Below, piece by piece: positions 34,882 through 44,463 of a stretch of 64,000 nucleotides of DNA. The position numbers and the translations under genes are program-made. Source of the DNA: Shinella sp. (lineage in GTDB: Bacteria > Pseudomonadota > Alphaproteobacteria > Rhizobiales > Rhizobiaceae); assembly GCA_003248775.1 (NCBI GenBank), contig QFQX01000005.1, positions 1 to 64,000 on the forward strand. The letters run 5' to 3'. Under the pieces are notes generated by a model. The model did no database searches and was not told the DNA's origin. It saw only the letters and a list, made by a program, of their open reading frames with translations. Within the stretch, counting starts at the first letter, position 1. The number at the start of each line of letters is the position of its first letter.

Positions 34882-37697
34882 GCGCATTGCCCTTTGCCTT
34901 CGCCGCCCCTGCCGTTCTGATTGCCCTTGCCGCCCTGCCATTGATCTGGTGGCTGCTCAAGCTGACCCCGCCGCGTCCCAAGGCAGAGGTGTTTCCGCCG
35001 CTCAGAATCCTGGCCTCGGTCCTCAAGCGGGAGGAAACGCCGTCGAGAAGCCCCTGGTGGCTGACCCTGTTGCGCATGGCGATTGCCGCGCTCGCGATCT
35101 TCGCGCTCGCCGATCCGGTGATGAACCCGCGCAACGCCTCCGTATCGGGCGATGGCCCGCTGGTTCTCGTCATCGACAACGGCTGGTCTACATCGACCGA
35201 CTGGGACCGCCGGATCGCGACCGCCGAGGCGCTGATCGGTGACGCGTCCGACGCGAGCCTGCCAGTATCGCTCGTCTTCACCGCCGATCCAAGTCACGAT
35301 CCCGTGCCCGCTGCCGCCAGCACCGCGCTGGAAAGACTGCGTGCCGCAGCGCCGAAGCCTTTGCGACCCAACCGGGAGCGCGCCATCGGCGCGCTCAGGG
35401 AAGCGCTCCAGTCCACCCGCCCCGGCACGCTCGTGTTCCTCTCGGACGGTCTTTCGTCGCGCGAAAACGACACGACCGTGGCCGACCTCGCGGCCCTTTC
35501 GCCCGATCAGTTCAGGCTGGCCGAGGGTGACGGCAAGGCTGCCGTCGCCATCACCGGCGCGACCAACGGTTCCAACGCTCTGGAAGTCGACCTCTCCCGA
35601 CTTTCCACCAACGGCGCGGCAAGCGTGAACATCGAGGCGCAGGATAGGCAGGGCCGCGTGATCGCCACCGGCATGGCCAATTTCCGCAGCGGAGAAAACG
35701 TGGCGAAAGCCGCGGTCAACGCACCGTTCGAATTGCGCAACGATTTCGCCCGTCTCTCCGTCGTCGGCCTCGGTACCGCCGGCGCCACGCATCTTCTGGA
35801 CGATGGTTTTCGCCGCCGCCGCGTGGCGCTGATTTCCGGCGAGGCGGGGGACGAGTTCCAGCCGCTGCTTTCGCCGCTCTATTACATCGAACGCGCGCTT
35901 GCCCCCTATGCCGATCTGATGAAGCCCGACGTCACGGATCTTGCCGTGTCGATTCCGGAGTTCCTGTCGCGCAATCCCTCCGTCATCGTGCTCGCCGATG
36001 TCGGTCGTCTGCCCGCTGAAGTCTATGATCCGCTGCAGCGCTGGATTTCGCGCGGGGGAACGCTGATCCGCTTTGCCGGCCCGCGTCTTGCCGCCGCCCC
36101 CTCCGGCGACCCCCTGCTTCCCGTCATCCTGCGTCAAGGTGAACGCGCGCTCGGCGGCGCCCTGTCATGGGCAGAGCCCCAGCCGCTGGCGGACTTCCCG
36201 CGCTTCGGTCCCTTCGCCGGCATGGCCCGTCCGCAGGATATCCTCGTCAAGCGACAGGTGCTTGCCGAACCTACGCCCGACCTTGCCGAACGCACCTGGG
36301 CAAGCCTTGCCGATGGAACGCCGCTCGTCACCGTCCGGGAAAACGGCGCAGGCCGTATCGTGCTTTTCCATGTCAGCGCGGAAGCCACATGGTCGGATCT
36401 TCCGATCTCCGGCCATTTCGTCGAAATGCTCCGCCGCCTCATTCAGCTTTCCCGCGTCGGCACCGCCGCCGAAGGCGGCGACGCGACCGCTCCGGCCCTT
36501 CCGCCCTATCGCCTTCTGACGGCTTCGGGCACCATGACCAGCGAAGCCGGAACCGCCCGCCCATTGGGCCTTGGCAACGAACGTCCTCTGGCATCTACCT
36601 TCGACAATCCGCCGGGCCTCTATGGCACCGAGGACGGCTTCGTCGCCCTGAACCTTCTGCCATCGGAGAGCGAACTGACCCCGCTTCCGCAAGACGCCAA
36701 TATGCAGGTCTCGCGCGAGCCGCTTGCCGGCTCCGCTGCAAAGCCGCTGAAACCAGCGCTCCTGTCTATCGCCTTTGCCCTGCTCGTGCTGGATAGTCTC
36801 GTGGTGCTTTTCATGAACGGCTTCTTTGCCCGCCTTTCCGGCAGCACGACAAAGGCCAGCCACACCACCACGACCGTCGTCGCCATGACGCTGGCCACAC
36901 TGCTGGCGCTTCCCGATGACCTGCGCGCCGCCGATACGAAACCCGGCGACGAACTGATCCTCGAGCGGCTGGACAACACCCGCCTTGCCTATGTCATCAC
37001 CGGCGAGCCGGAAGTGGACCGGATCTCGGAACGCGGGCTTATCGGCCTCACGGATTTCCTCACCTACCGAACCACACTCGAACCCGCCCCTCCTGTGGGC
37101 CTCGACATTTCCAGGGACGAGTTGTCCTTCTACCCGATCATCTTCTGGCCGGTATCGGCGACCGCGCCCATGCCCTCGGCCGCCGCCATCAGCCGCATCG
37201 ACGCCTATATGCGCGCCGGCGGCACGGTGCTCTTCGATACCCGCGACCAGATCTCCGCCCTCGGGGGCGATGCCGGCCCGAGCGCCAATGGAGAGCGTCT
37301 CCAGGCGATCCTCGCCACCATCGACATTCCGCCGCTGGAGCCCGTTCCGTCCGACCACGTACTGGCGCGGTCGTTCTATCTTCTGTCGAATTTCCCCGGT
37401 CGCTACACCGGCAGCCCCCTTTGGGTCGAGGCAAGGCAGGAAGCGAAAAAGGCGGATAGTGCCGTCGCCTCCGCAGGCGATGGCGTCTCGCCCATCCTGA
37501 TCACCGGTAACGACATGCTCGCTGCCTGGGCGATCGAAGACAGCGGCGCCCCGATGATGCCGACCGTCCCTCCGGACGAGATGCAGCGGGAAATGTCCTA
37601 TCGCGCCGGGGTGAATATCATGATGTACATGCTGACCGGCAACTACAAGGCCGATCAGGTGCACATTCCCGACCTCCTGGAACGGTTGGGCCAGTGA
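34878..37697 (+). CDS. BatA-like membrane protein with C-terminal DUF4159 domain
   Basis: A 939-residue membrane protein. Two N-terminal helices (LPFAFAAPAVLIALAALP and a second near residue 65) enclose a BatA-type segment. A vWA-like domain follows (VLVIDNGWSTSTDW), a helix lies near residue 640, and DUF4159 fills the C-terminal 220 residues (YVITGEPEVDRISERGL, FYPIIFWPV). The frame is open 36 codons further upstream, but the ATG at 34878 overlapping the DUF58 stop is the natural start. It probably forms a membrane complex with the following protein, under control of the MoxR/DUF58 pair. Role unknown. Confidence 0.88.
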   Translation: MSALPFAFAAPAVLIALAALPLIWWLLKLTPPRPKAEVFPPLRILASVLKREETPSRSPWWLTLLRMAIAALAIFALADPVMNPRNASVSGDGPLVLVIDNGWSTSTDWDRRIATAEALIGDASDASLPVSLVFTADPSHDPVPAAASTALERLRAAAPKPLRPNRERAIGALREALQSTRPGTLVFLSDGLSSRENDTTVADLAALSPDQFRLAEGDGKAAVAITGATNGSNALEVDLSRLSTNGAASVNIEAQDRQGRVIATGMANFRSGENVAKAAVNAPFELRNDFARLSVVGLGTAGATHLLDDGFRRRRVALISGEAGDEFQPLLSPLYYIERALAPYADLMKPDVTDLAVSIPEFLSRNPSVIVLADVGRLPAEVYDPLQRWISRGGTLIRFAGPRLAAAPSGDPLLPVILRQGERALGGALSWAEPQPLADFPRFGPFAGMARPQDILVKRQVLAEPTPDLAERTWASLADGTPLVTVRENGAGRIVLFHVSAEATWSDLPISGHFVEMLRRLIQLSRVGTAAEGGDATAPALPPYRLLTASGTMTSEAGTARPLGLGNERPLASTFDNPPGLYGTEDGFVALNLLPSESELTPLPQDANMQVSREPLAGSAAKPLKPALLSIAFALLVLDSLVVLFMNGFFARLSGSTTKASHTTTTVVAMTLATLLALPDDLRAADTKPGDELILERLDNTRLAYVITGEPEVDRISERGLIGLTDFLTYRTTLEPAPPVGLDISRDELSFYPIIFWPVSATAPMPSAAAISRIDAYMRAGGTVLFDTRDQISALGGDAGPSANGERLQAILATIDIPPLEPVPSDHVLARSFYLLSNFPGRYTGSPLWVEARQEAKKADSAVASAGDGVSPILITGNDMLAAWAIEDSGAPMMPTVPPDEMQREMSYRAGVNIMMYMLTGNYKADQVHIPDLLERLGQ

Positions 37698-37698
37698 C

Positions 37699-39771
37699 AT
37701 GACGATCGAATTCGCCCCCTTCATTCCATGGTTCGTTCTGGCAATACTCGCAGTGCTGATCCTGCTGCTGCTGGGGGTTGGCCTCATGAAACGGGTGCGC
37801 GGCACGGTCCTGCGCTTCGTCGCCTCCGCCGCCGTGCTGGCCGCTCTCGCCAATCCGCTGCTGCTGCAGGAAGAGCGCGAACCGCTGAGCACCATCGTCC
37901 CCGTCATCGTCGACCGCAGCCAGAGCCAGGAGGCACCAGGCCGCACGGCCATGACCGACGAGGCCTTGAAGGCGCTGACCGATCGCCTGTCACGCTTTGC
38001 CCGCATCGAGCCGCGCATCGTTGAGGTTAAGAACCCGCCGACCAACGATTCTCCCTCGACAAGGCTTTTCGAAGCGCTTGCGTCGTCCATAACGGACGTT
38101 TCGCCAACCCGCGTCGGCGGGGCGATCATGCTGACCGACGGTCAGGTGCACGACATTCCGGCCATCGGCCAGTCCCTCGGCTTCGAAGCCCCCCTGCATG
38201 CATTGGTAACCGGCAAGGCGGATGAATTCGACCGCCGCATCGAGGTCCGTCAGGCCCCGCGCTTCGGCATCGTCAACGACCCGCAGGAGCTGACCTTCCG
38301 CGTTTTCGACGACGGCAGGAAGACGGATGCGCCGGCGGAAGTTACCGTGCGGATGAACGGCGAAGAGATAGCAAGGCTCAATGCCGTTCCGGGCGTCGAT
38401 ACGCCGCTTTCTTTCAAGGTGCCGCGCGGCGGCACCAATGTGCTTGAGTTCGATGTCGCCGGCGCGCCGGGCGAAGTCACCGACATCAACAACAAGGCCA
38501 TCCACCTGATCGAGGGCATTCGCCAAAACCTGCGGGTGCTTCTGGTTTCCGGCTCTCCCCATGCCGGCGAACGTGCATGGCGCAACCTGTTGAAATCGGA
38601 CGCCTCGGTCGATCTTGTGCACTTCACCATTCTTCGCCCGCCGGAAAAGCAGGACGGTACGCCGATCAACGAATTGTCGCTGATCGCCTTCCCGACCCGC
38701 GAGCTGTTCGTCGAGAAGATCAACGATTTCGACCTGATCATTTTCGACCGCTATCAGGACCGCAAGAACGTCCTGCCGATCCTCTATTACGACTATATCG
38801 CTGAATACGTGAAGCGCGGCGGCGCGCTGCTGATCGCGGCCGGCCCGGAACTGGCAAGCGAGGATTCGATTGCGCTGACACCGCTCTCCTCCGTCATTCC
38901 CGCCGCCCCCACCGGCGAAATGCACGAGGCGGCCTTCTATCCGCGCCTTTCCAAGGAAGGCGAACGCCACCCGGTCACTCGCGGCCTCGATGGCTCCGCA
39001 AGCGAACCACCGGCCTGGGGTCGCTGGTTCCGCAGCGTCGACGTCGCAAAGCCCGATGGGGAAACCGTCATGACGGCGGATGGCGGTCGTCCGCTGCTGG
39101 TGCTCAACCGCTCCGGCGAGGGGCGTGTCGCCATGCTGCTGTCGGATCAGGGCTGGCTCTGGGCGCGCGGCTTTGAGGGTGGCGGTCCGCATGTTTCACT
39201 CTACCGGCGCATCGCCCACTGGCTGATGAAGGAACCGGAACTGGAGGAAGAGTCGCTGAAGGCGCGCGCGATTGGCCGCACACTGGAAGTGACGCGCCAG
39301 ACCATCGGCGACAAGCCGGGACCAGCCACCATCCGCACGCCCTCCGGCAAGACCGAAACGCTCGACCTGACGGAAACCATACCCGGCCTCTATCGCGGCG
39401 AGCGACGGATGGACGAAATCGGCCTGTTCACTGTCAGCAACGGCGATTTCTCGACACTGGTACATGTCGGTGCGGTCGATGCGCAGGAATTCAAAGCCAT
39501 GGTCTCGACCACCGAGGCCTTGGCGCCCGTCGCTGCCGCCACCAAGGGCATGGTCGCGCGCCTCGACAATGGCAGTGGCGGAATCCGTGTGCCGGACATC
39601 GTGCCGGTCAGCAGCGAGGTCCGCGTGACCGACAATCGGCGCATGCTGATCCGCCTCACGGATGAAACCGTGCTCAAGGGCGTGAACACCCTGCCCTTGT
39701 TTGCCGGCTTTGCAGGGCTTGCCGTCCTGCTCTTCGCCGTCTCCGCCATGTGGTGGCGCGAAGGTCGATAA
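37699..39771 (+). CDS. Large membrane protein with glutamine-amidotransferase-like fold
   Basis: A 690-residue protein, starting 1 bp after the DUF4159 gene. Two N-terminal helices (FVLAILAVLILLLLGVG and VLRFVASAAVLAALANP), a large periplasmic part with an Ig-like segment and a class I amidotransferase-like domain (around RVLLVSGSPHAGER and LIAAGPELAS), and one C-terminal helix (FAGFAGLAVLLFAVSAMW). I see no convincing catalytic Cys-His-Glu triad, so the domain is probably non-enzymatic. It is the last gene of the MoxR cluster. A role in envelope maintenance is often guessed for such clusters but is unproven. Confidence 0.87.
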   Translation: MTIEFAPFIPWFVLAILAVLILLLLGVGLMKRVRGTVLRFVASAAVLAALANPLLLQEEREPLSTIVPVIVDRSQSQEAPGRTAMTDEALKALTDRLSRFARIEPRIVEVKNPPTNDSPSTRLFEALASSITDVSPTRVGGAIMLTDGQVHDIPAIGQSLGFEAPLHALVTGKADEFDRRIEVRQAPRFGIVNDPQELTFRVFDDGRKTDAPAEVTVRMNGEEIARLNAVPGVDTPLSFKVPRGGTNVLEFDVAGAPGEVTDINNKAIHLIEGIRQNLRVLLVSGSPHAGERAWRNLLKSDASVDLVHFTILRPPEKQDGTPINELSLIAFPTRELFVEKINDFDLIIFDRYQDRKNVLPILYYDYIAEYVKRGGALLIAAGPELASEDSIALTPLSSVIPAAPTGEMHEAAFYPRLSKEGERHPVTRGLDGSASEPPAWGRWFRSVDVAKPDGETVMTADGGRPLLVLNRSGEGRVAMLLSDQGWLWARGFEGGGPHVSLYRRIAHWLMKEPELEEESLKARAIGRTLEVTRQTIGDKPGPATIRTPSGKTETLDLTETIPGLYRGERRMDEIGLFTVSNGDFSTLVHVGAVDAQEFKAMVSTTEALAPVAAATKGMVARLDNGSGGIRVPDIVPVSSEVRVTDNRRMLIRLTDETVLKGVNTLPLFAGFAGLAVLLFAVSAMWWREGR

Positions 39772-39879
39772 TCCTTCCGCCGTATTCGGATCACTTTAGA
39801 GACCCGAAGCTCTTGTCATCCTGCATGTCGCCGTCGCAAAACGGTGAGCAAGACTGCACGACAGCCCCCGGGATTAGCC

Positions 39880-40299
39880 ATGCCTTTGGAACTGGAAGTA
39901 TTCGATAGTGCCGCCGACGAGAATCGCGCGGCCATCCGCAAGGGAATTCTCGACTACAATGAAGGAATGCTCGGCCCGACGGACCGGAAAAACATCTTCA
40001 TCCCGTTGAGGGATGACGAGGGCAAGACCGAAGGCGGTCTGATCGGCTATACGGGGCGCGGCTGGCTTTATACCGAAATGCTGTTCGTACCTGAGCACCT
40101 GCGCGGTCAGGGCCTTGCCGGAAAGCTGCTGGAGCGGGCGGAAATGGAAGCACGGGAACGCAACTGCGTCGGCGCCTATATCGACACCATCAACCCGCAA
40201 GCCTGCCGCGTCTATCAGCGGCAGGGCTACGAGATATGCGGCAGGATCGAGAATTTCAGCGGCGAATACGCCATCACCTGGCTCAGGAAGCGATTTTGA
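39880..40299 (+). CDS. GNAT-family N-acetyltransferase
   Basis: A 139-residue acetyltransferase. The acetyl-CoA pyrophosphate loop is seen in FVPEHLRGQGLAGKLLERAE, and the C-terminal strand-helix pair in RVYQRQGYEICGRI. The frame is open from a GTG at 39844; the ATG at 39880 (MPLELEVFDSA) is preferred, though its ribosome binding site is weak. Substrate unknown. Its stop overlaps the convergent acetyltransferase gene by 17 bp. Confidence 0.88.
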   Translation: MPLELEVFDSAADENRAAIRKGILDYNEGMLGPTDRKNIFIPLRDDEGKTEGGLIGYTGRGWLYTEMLFVPEHLRGQGLAGKLLERAEMEARERNCVGAYIDTINPQACRVYQRQGYEICGRIENFSGEYAITWLRKRF

Positions 40300-40846
40300 G
40301 CGCTTCCGTCGCGGTTTCAGCTTCGGACGCCGGCTCTTTACACTGGCATTCCCGCCAGGCAATCACGCCCTTCAGGCGCTCATGCACACCTTCCGCCATC
40401 GGCACCACCAGAACCCGTGCGGGATCGACCGGACCGGGAAAATCGAGCGCCTTCCACGCCACCTTCTCGAAGCCGAGCGGCATGTAATACGGCGGATCAC
40501 CGACGAGAATGACCGCCTCGGAACCCTGCCGCCGGGCAGCCTCGATGGCGATACGGACCAGTTCGCGACCGATCCCCTTGCTCTTGTGCGAGGGCCGCAC
40601 AGCCAGAGGGCCGAGCAGATGGCCTTTAACGCCGCCAGCTATCACCGGCGTCATCCGAACCGATGCGATGGTCTCGCCATCATCGGCGCAGATGAAGGAA
40701 AGCGACCGGTCGTGCGGTCCCTGCTCCCGGATGCGAGCGGCAGCGCGGGTGAACCGGCCGGGACCGAATGCTTCTTCATTGATGAGTTCGATGACGGCGT
40801 CGTGCGACGCATCCTCAGTGAGGTAGACGAGGTCGTGATTTTTCAT
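40283..40846 (-). CDS. GNAT-family N-acetyltransferase, YhbS-like
   Basis: A 187-residue acetyltransferase. LLGPLAVRPSHKSKGIGREL contains the acetyl-CoA loop, and VGDPPYYMPLGFEKV is typical of YhbS-type proteins. The C-terminal 30 residues include a Cys pair (ECQCKEPAS). It is convergent with the preceding acetyltransferase and overlaps it by 17 bp. Substrate unknown. Confidence 0.88.
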   Translation of the reverse strand: MKNHDLVYLTEDASHDAVIELINEEAFGPGRFTRAAARIREQGPHDRSLSFICADDGETIASVRMTPVIAGGVKGHLLGPLAVRPSHKSKGIGRELVRIAIEAARRQGSEAVILVGDPPYYMPLGFEKVAWKALDFPGPVDPARVLVVPMAEGVHERLKGVIAWRECQCKEPASEAETATEALKIAS

Positions 40847-40989
40847 GAAATGACCGAAACCAGCAGAGCAGACGTAGATATGGGTTCTCGTTAACGCCTA
40901 GGGGCGTTCGGGAAGCATCAGCGTCGTCGCAGGGTCCGTGGTGCGGTCATGGGGCCTTCATCCTTGAGGTGGCAATTCGGATAGCAGCA

Positions 40990-41015
40990 TTTTTTCCGTC
41001 CGTCCAACGGAAAAA
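40990..41015. terminator. A/T-rich inverted repeat upstream of the GST gene
   Basis: A 9-bp stem TTTTTCCGT / ACGGAAAAA with a 7-base loop in the 259-bp gap between the two genes. It could be a weak terminator in either direction. The rest of the gap shows nothing clear apart from the AAGGAG of the next gene. Confidence 0.35.
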
Positions 41016-41105
41016 CACACCGTTCATCCTTTCGCGTCTCGCAATCGCGGCGCCAAACCGTATTTTCAGCCCACGACACGGAAGGAAACAAGAAGGAGTT
41101 ACCCG

Positions 41106-42086
41106 ATGGGCATGCTGATCGAAGGTACCTGGCATGACGTCTGGTACGACACCAAGGCGACCGCTGGACATTTTCGTCGCGGCGATTCGACCTATCGCAA
41201 CTGGGTCACCGCGGACGGCAGTGCCGGCCCGAGCGGACGCGCGGGTTTCAAGGCGGAGGCCGGCCGCTACCATCTCTATGTCTCCTACGCCTGTCCCTGG
41301 GCGCACCGCACGCTGATCTTCCGCAAGCTCAAGGGACTGGAAGATCTGATTTCCGTTTCGGTGGTGGATCCGCTGATGCTGGAAAACGGCTGGGAATTTC
41401 ACGACCGCGACGGCGCAACCATCGACCACCTCTTCGGCTCGCGCGCGCTCTGGGAAATCTATGTGAAGGCAGATCCTGCCTATAGCGGCCGCGTCACCGT
41501 CCCCGTCCTTTGGGACAAGCAGACGGGCACCATAGTCTCGAACGAATCCTCCGAGATCATCCGCATGTTCAACAACGCCTTTGACGGACTGACCGGCAAT
41601 ACGCTGGATTTCTACCCGGAGGAACTGAGCGGCGAGATCGACGGGGTCAACAAGCGCGTTTACGACACCCTCAACAACGGTGTCTACAAGTCGGGCTTTG
41701 CCACCACGCAAGCCGCCTATGAGAGCGCCGTCTATCCACTGTTCGAAACCCTCGACTGGCTGGAAGAGCGGCTGGCCAGACAGCGCTACCTGTTCGGCAA
41801 CAGCCAGACGGAAGCCGACTGGCGGCTGTTCACCACCCTCGTCCGCTTCGACGCTGTTTATGTCGGTCACTTCAAATGCAATATCCGCAGGATAGAGGAT
41901 TATCCGAACCTGTCCGCCTACCTGCGCGATCTCTACCAGACGCCCGGCGTGGCCGAGACGGTCAACATGCGTCACATCAAGGACCACTATTACCGCAGCC
42001 ACAAAACCATCAACCCGACAGGCGTCGTGCCGGTCGGCCCGGGCCTTGATTTCAATCGCCCGCATGCGCGAGAAAAGCTCGCCTGA
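41106..42086 (+). CDS. Glutathionyl-hydroquinone reductase-like GST (YqjG/ECM4 family)
   Basis: A 326-residue Xi/omega-class glutathione transferase. The catalytic Cys lies in YVSYACPWAHRTLIFR, with the family-typical ESSEIIRMFN (glutathione contact) and LPARQ-like ERLARQRYLFG later. The length matches YqjG. Such enzymes reduce glutathionyl-hydroquinones and relieve quinone stress. A strong AAGGAG precedes the ATG. It is convergent with the NUDIX gene, 9 bp apart. Confidence 0.93.
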   Translation: MGMLIEGTWHDVWYDTKATAGHFRRGDSTYRNWVTADGSAGPSGRAGFKAEAGRYHLYVSYACPWAHRTLIFRKLKGLEDLISVSVVDPLMLENGWEFHDRDGATIDHLFGSRALWEIYVKADPAYSGRVTVPVLWDKQTGTIVSNESSEIIRMFNNAFDGLTGNTLDFYPEELSGEIDGVNKRVYDTLNNGVYKSGFATTQAAYESAVYPLFETLDWLEERLARQRYLFGNSQTEADWRLFTTLVRFDAVYVGHFKCNIRRIEDYPNLSAYLRDLYQTPGVAETVNMRHIKDHYYRSHKTINPTGVVPVGPGLDFNRPHAREKLA

Positions 42087-42095
42087 GCTTTCCGG

Positions 42096-42587
42096 TCACC
42101 AGATATCGGCGGGGCTTGCCTCGCCGTTGATCTCCGCCAGACGCCGCAGGGTCGCGGTGGTGGTATCGGCGGGAAGATCATGAAGATCGAAGAAACCGGA
42201 TTCGGCGATTTCCCGATCCGGCGGCCTCGGCGCGATCTGCCTCACCGTCACACGGTAGAGCATGACGTGATCCCGCACGCTGGCCTTGCTGTTGTAGTAG
42301 ACGTGGAAGAGTTGCGGCGGTTCGGTCATCACCAGATTGCCCTCCTCGCGCAATTCCTTTTCCAGTGCCTGCGGCACCGTTTCCCCGCGCTCCACCCCAC
42401 CGCCCGGCATGTACCAGCCCGGTACATAGGTATGGCGCACGAGGAAAATCCGGCCCTGTTCGTCGAAACAGGCCGCCCGGACACCGAGCGTCATGCCGCG
42501 CGAGATCGCGAAGTAACTGTGCAGAATACGCAACACGAAACGGGTAGTTGTCCCGGAGACTTCTTCTGTACCTTGTTGTTGCGTCAT
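42096..42587 (-). CDS. NUDIX domain protein with variant box
   Basis: A 163-residue NUDIX hydrolase of unknown substrate. The box reads GGGVERGETVP followed by ALEKELREEGNL: the first Glu and the metal-binding EE pair are kept, while the consensus Arg is Lys and the last Gly is Asn. YVPGWYMPGGGVERGE is typical of the ADP-ribose/NDP group. It is divergent from the phosphoesterase gene with 41 bp between the starts, so the promoters must overlap. Confidence 0.87.
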   Translation of the reverse strand: MTQQQGTEEVSGTTTRFVLRILHSYFAISRGMTLGVRAACFDEQGRIFLVRHTYVPGWYMPGGGVERGETVPQALEKELREEGNLVMTEPPQLFHVYYNSKASVRDHVMLYRVTVRQIAPRPPDREIAESGFFDLHDLPADTTTATLRRLAEINGEASPADIW

Positions 42588-42628
42588 TGTCCTTGCCCGC
42601 AGGAAGTGCGCTCTTTAAGAGAAGCACC

Positions 42629-43537
42629 ATGTTCAAGCTCGCGCATATATCCGACGTTCACCTTGGGCCATTGCCGAACCTGACGATCCGTGAACTCGCT
42701 TCCAAGCGCATCACCGGATATGTGAACTGGCACCGCAACCGGCGCAAGCATCTTTTCGCCAATGCGCTCGATCTTGTGATCGAGGACCTGCGCCGGCATG
42801 AGCCTGATCATCTCGCGATCACCGGCGATCTCGTCAACCTCGCCTCCGGCATCGAGATCCGTCGTGTCGCGGAGTGGCTTCACGAGGCCGGCGCGCCGCT
42901 CGACACCTCCGTCGTTCCCGGCAATCACGATGCCTATGTGCCCGGCGCTCACGACAAGGCGGTGCAGGCCTGGTACGACTACATGCGCGGCGACGACGAT
43001 CCGATGATCTGGCGCGAAGGCCACAAGCTCTTCCCCTATATTCGCCGGCGCGGGCCGGTCGCGCTTATCGGCTGTTCCACCTCCATCGCAACGCCGCCCT
43101 TTTCCGCCAGCGGCTTCTTCAGCGCCCGGCAGGCGCGGGAAACCTCCGACCTGTTGAAGGCGGCCGGCGAAGAAGGCCTGTTCCGGGTGGTGATGATCCA
43201 TCACCCGCCCATTCGCGGGGCCGCCGCCTCCTACAAGCGAATGATCGGCATACGGCGCTTCGCGGCCGCGGTTTCGACCGGCGGGGCAGAACTCGTGCTC
43301 CACGGCCACACCCACCTCAACACGCTCTACTGGCTCGACAACCGACAGCAGCGCGTACCCGTGGTCGGCATCGCCTCGGCGTCGCAGGGCCCCGGCGGGC
43401 ATAAGCCCGCCGCAGGCTACAATCTCTTCTCGATCAACGGGGAACCCGGAAACTGGCGCCTGCAATGGGACCGCTATGGCCTTTCCGATACCGGAACGGA
43501 ACTGCGCCACGATCATCACCAAATTCTGGCAGAGTAG
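42629..43537 (+). CDS. Calcineurin-like metallophosphoesterase
   Basis: A 302-residue dinuclear-metal phosphoesterase. All five motifs are visible: ISDVHLG, GDLVN, GNHDAY, the His of MIHHPP and GHTHLN. The closest groups are cyclic-nucleotide or phosphodiester hydrolases; substrate not determinable. The ATG at 42629 gives MFKLAHISDVH; the frame extends upstream to 42548 across the divergent gene start, which is unlikely to be translated. Confidence 0.92.
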   Translation: MFKLAHISDVHLGPLPNLTIRELASKRITGYVNWHRNRRKHLFANALDLVIEDLRRHEPDHLAITGDLVNLASGIEIRRVAEWLHEAGAPLDTSVVPGNHDAYVPGAHDKAVQAWYDYMRGDDDPMIWREGHKLFPYIRRRGPVALIGCSTSIATPPFSASGFFSARQARETSDLLKAAGEEGLFRVVMIHHPPIRGAAASYKRMIGIRRFAAAVSTGGAELVLHGHTHLNTLYWLDNRQQRVPVVGIASASQGPGGHKPAAGYNLFSINGEPGNWRLQWDRYGLSDTGTELRHDHHQILAE

Positions 43538-43631
43538 GCTCCGCCCTTGCCCAAGGTGGACTGAAGATCGCATGAACTTGCGACAGCGGATCATGAAAAG
43601 TACGAGAAGTGCCTCCAAAGCGTAAGATGCG

Positions 43632-44300
43632 TCAGGCCTCAAACCCGTTCAGCTTGCGATGATAGGCCACGACAGCCTTGAGGTTTTGCGAGACGATGAT
43701 GCTCGCGGCCTTCGCCTGTTCCAGCCCGAAGCCGGGCCAGTCCATGTGTTTGACGATGACCGGTTTGCACAGCCGAAAGAACATCGACTGGCCGAACAGT
43801 GAAAACACCGTCAGGGAAAGTTCCTTGCCCTTGCCCGGCCGTCCGATGGCGATGGCGAGCAATTGCGAGAAACGTTCGTGCAGGGGTTCGGCCAGTTTGT
43901 CGTAAAGCAGCGCGTCGAATGTCCCCGGCATCACCAGTTCGCGGGTCATGAAATTTGAGATCTGGTCGGCATCCGGCCGTGTCGAACCGATCAGAAGCAG
44001 GGTCGAGAACATCCGGTCCATCGTGTCGAGCGCATCGTCTGGACCGAGATTGGCCGGTAGCGGCTGCCATGCCGATGGACCGAGCGTCTCCTTCACCACC
44101 GCGATCACATATTCGATGCAGGCGATCCGAAGTCCCGGCTTGCTTCCGAAATGATAGGCGATGCTGCCGATATTGGCAGCGGCATGATCGGCAATCTGAC
44201 GTGTGGACACGGCATCGTAGCCGTAGTCGCCGAAGAGTTCGAGCGCTGCGGATACCAGGGATTCGCGCGTGGCAGCCGCGCCGGAAGCCTGCCTTGCCAT
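43632..44300 (-). CDS. TetR-family repressor, CerR/DUF1956 type
   Basis: A 222-residue repressor. The N-terminal helix-turn-helix is VSTRQIADHAAANIGSIAYH and the effector part matches the CerR/DUF1956 C-terminal domain (MTRELVMPGTFDALLYDKL). Family members usually sit beside RND or ABC efflux genes that they control; none is adjacent here. It has 163 bp of non-coding DNA upstream, which should hold its own operator. Its targets are unknown. Confidence 0.9.
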   Translation of the reverse strand: MARQASGAAATRESLVSAALELFGDYGYDAVSTRQIADHAAANIGSIAYHFGSKPGLRIACIEYVIAVVKETLGPSAWQPLPANLGPDDALDTMDRMFSTLLLIGSTRPDADQISNFMTRELVMPGTFDALLYDKLAEPLHERFSQLLAIAIGRPGKGKELSLTVFSLFGQSMFFRLCKPVIVKHMDWPGFGLEQAKAASIIVSQNLKAVVAYHRKLNGFEA

Positions 44301-44463
44301 ATACGTCCTGCCTTAGAGCTCTCAAATCATCCACCGGCCCTTGCTCGGAAACACGATGATCCATGAAATCAATACGTTACTTCCCATAATCGCTCAAGGC
44401 GCTCAATCGAGTTAGAGCCGGTCGATCAAGAGAATATGCGTAGGTAGAATGTCAATAATCGGG

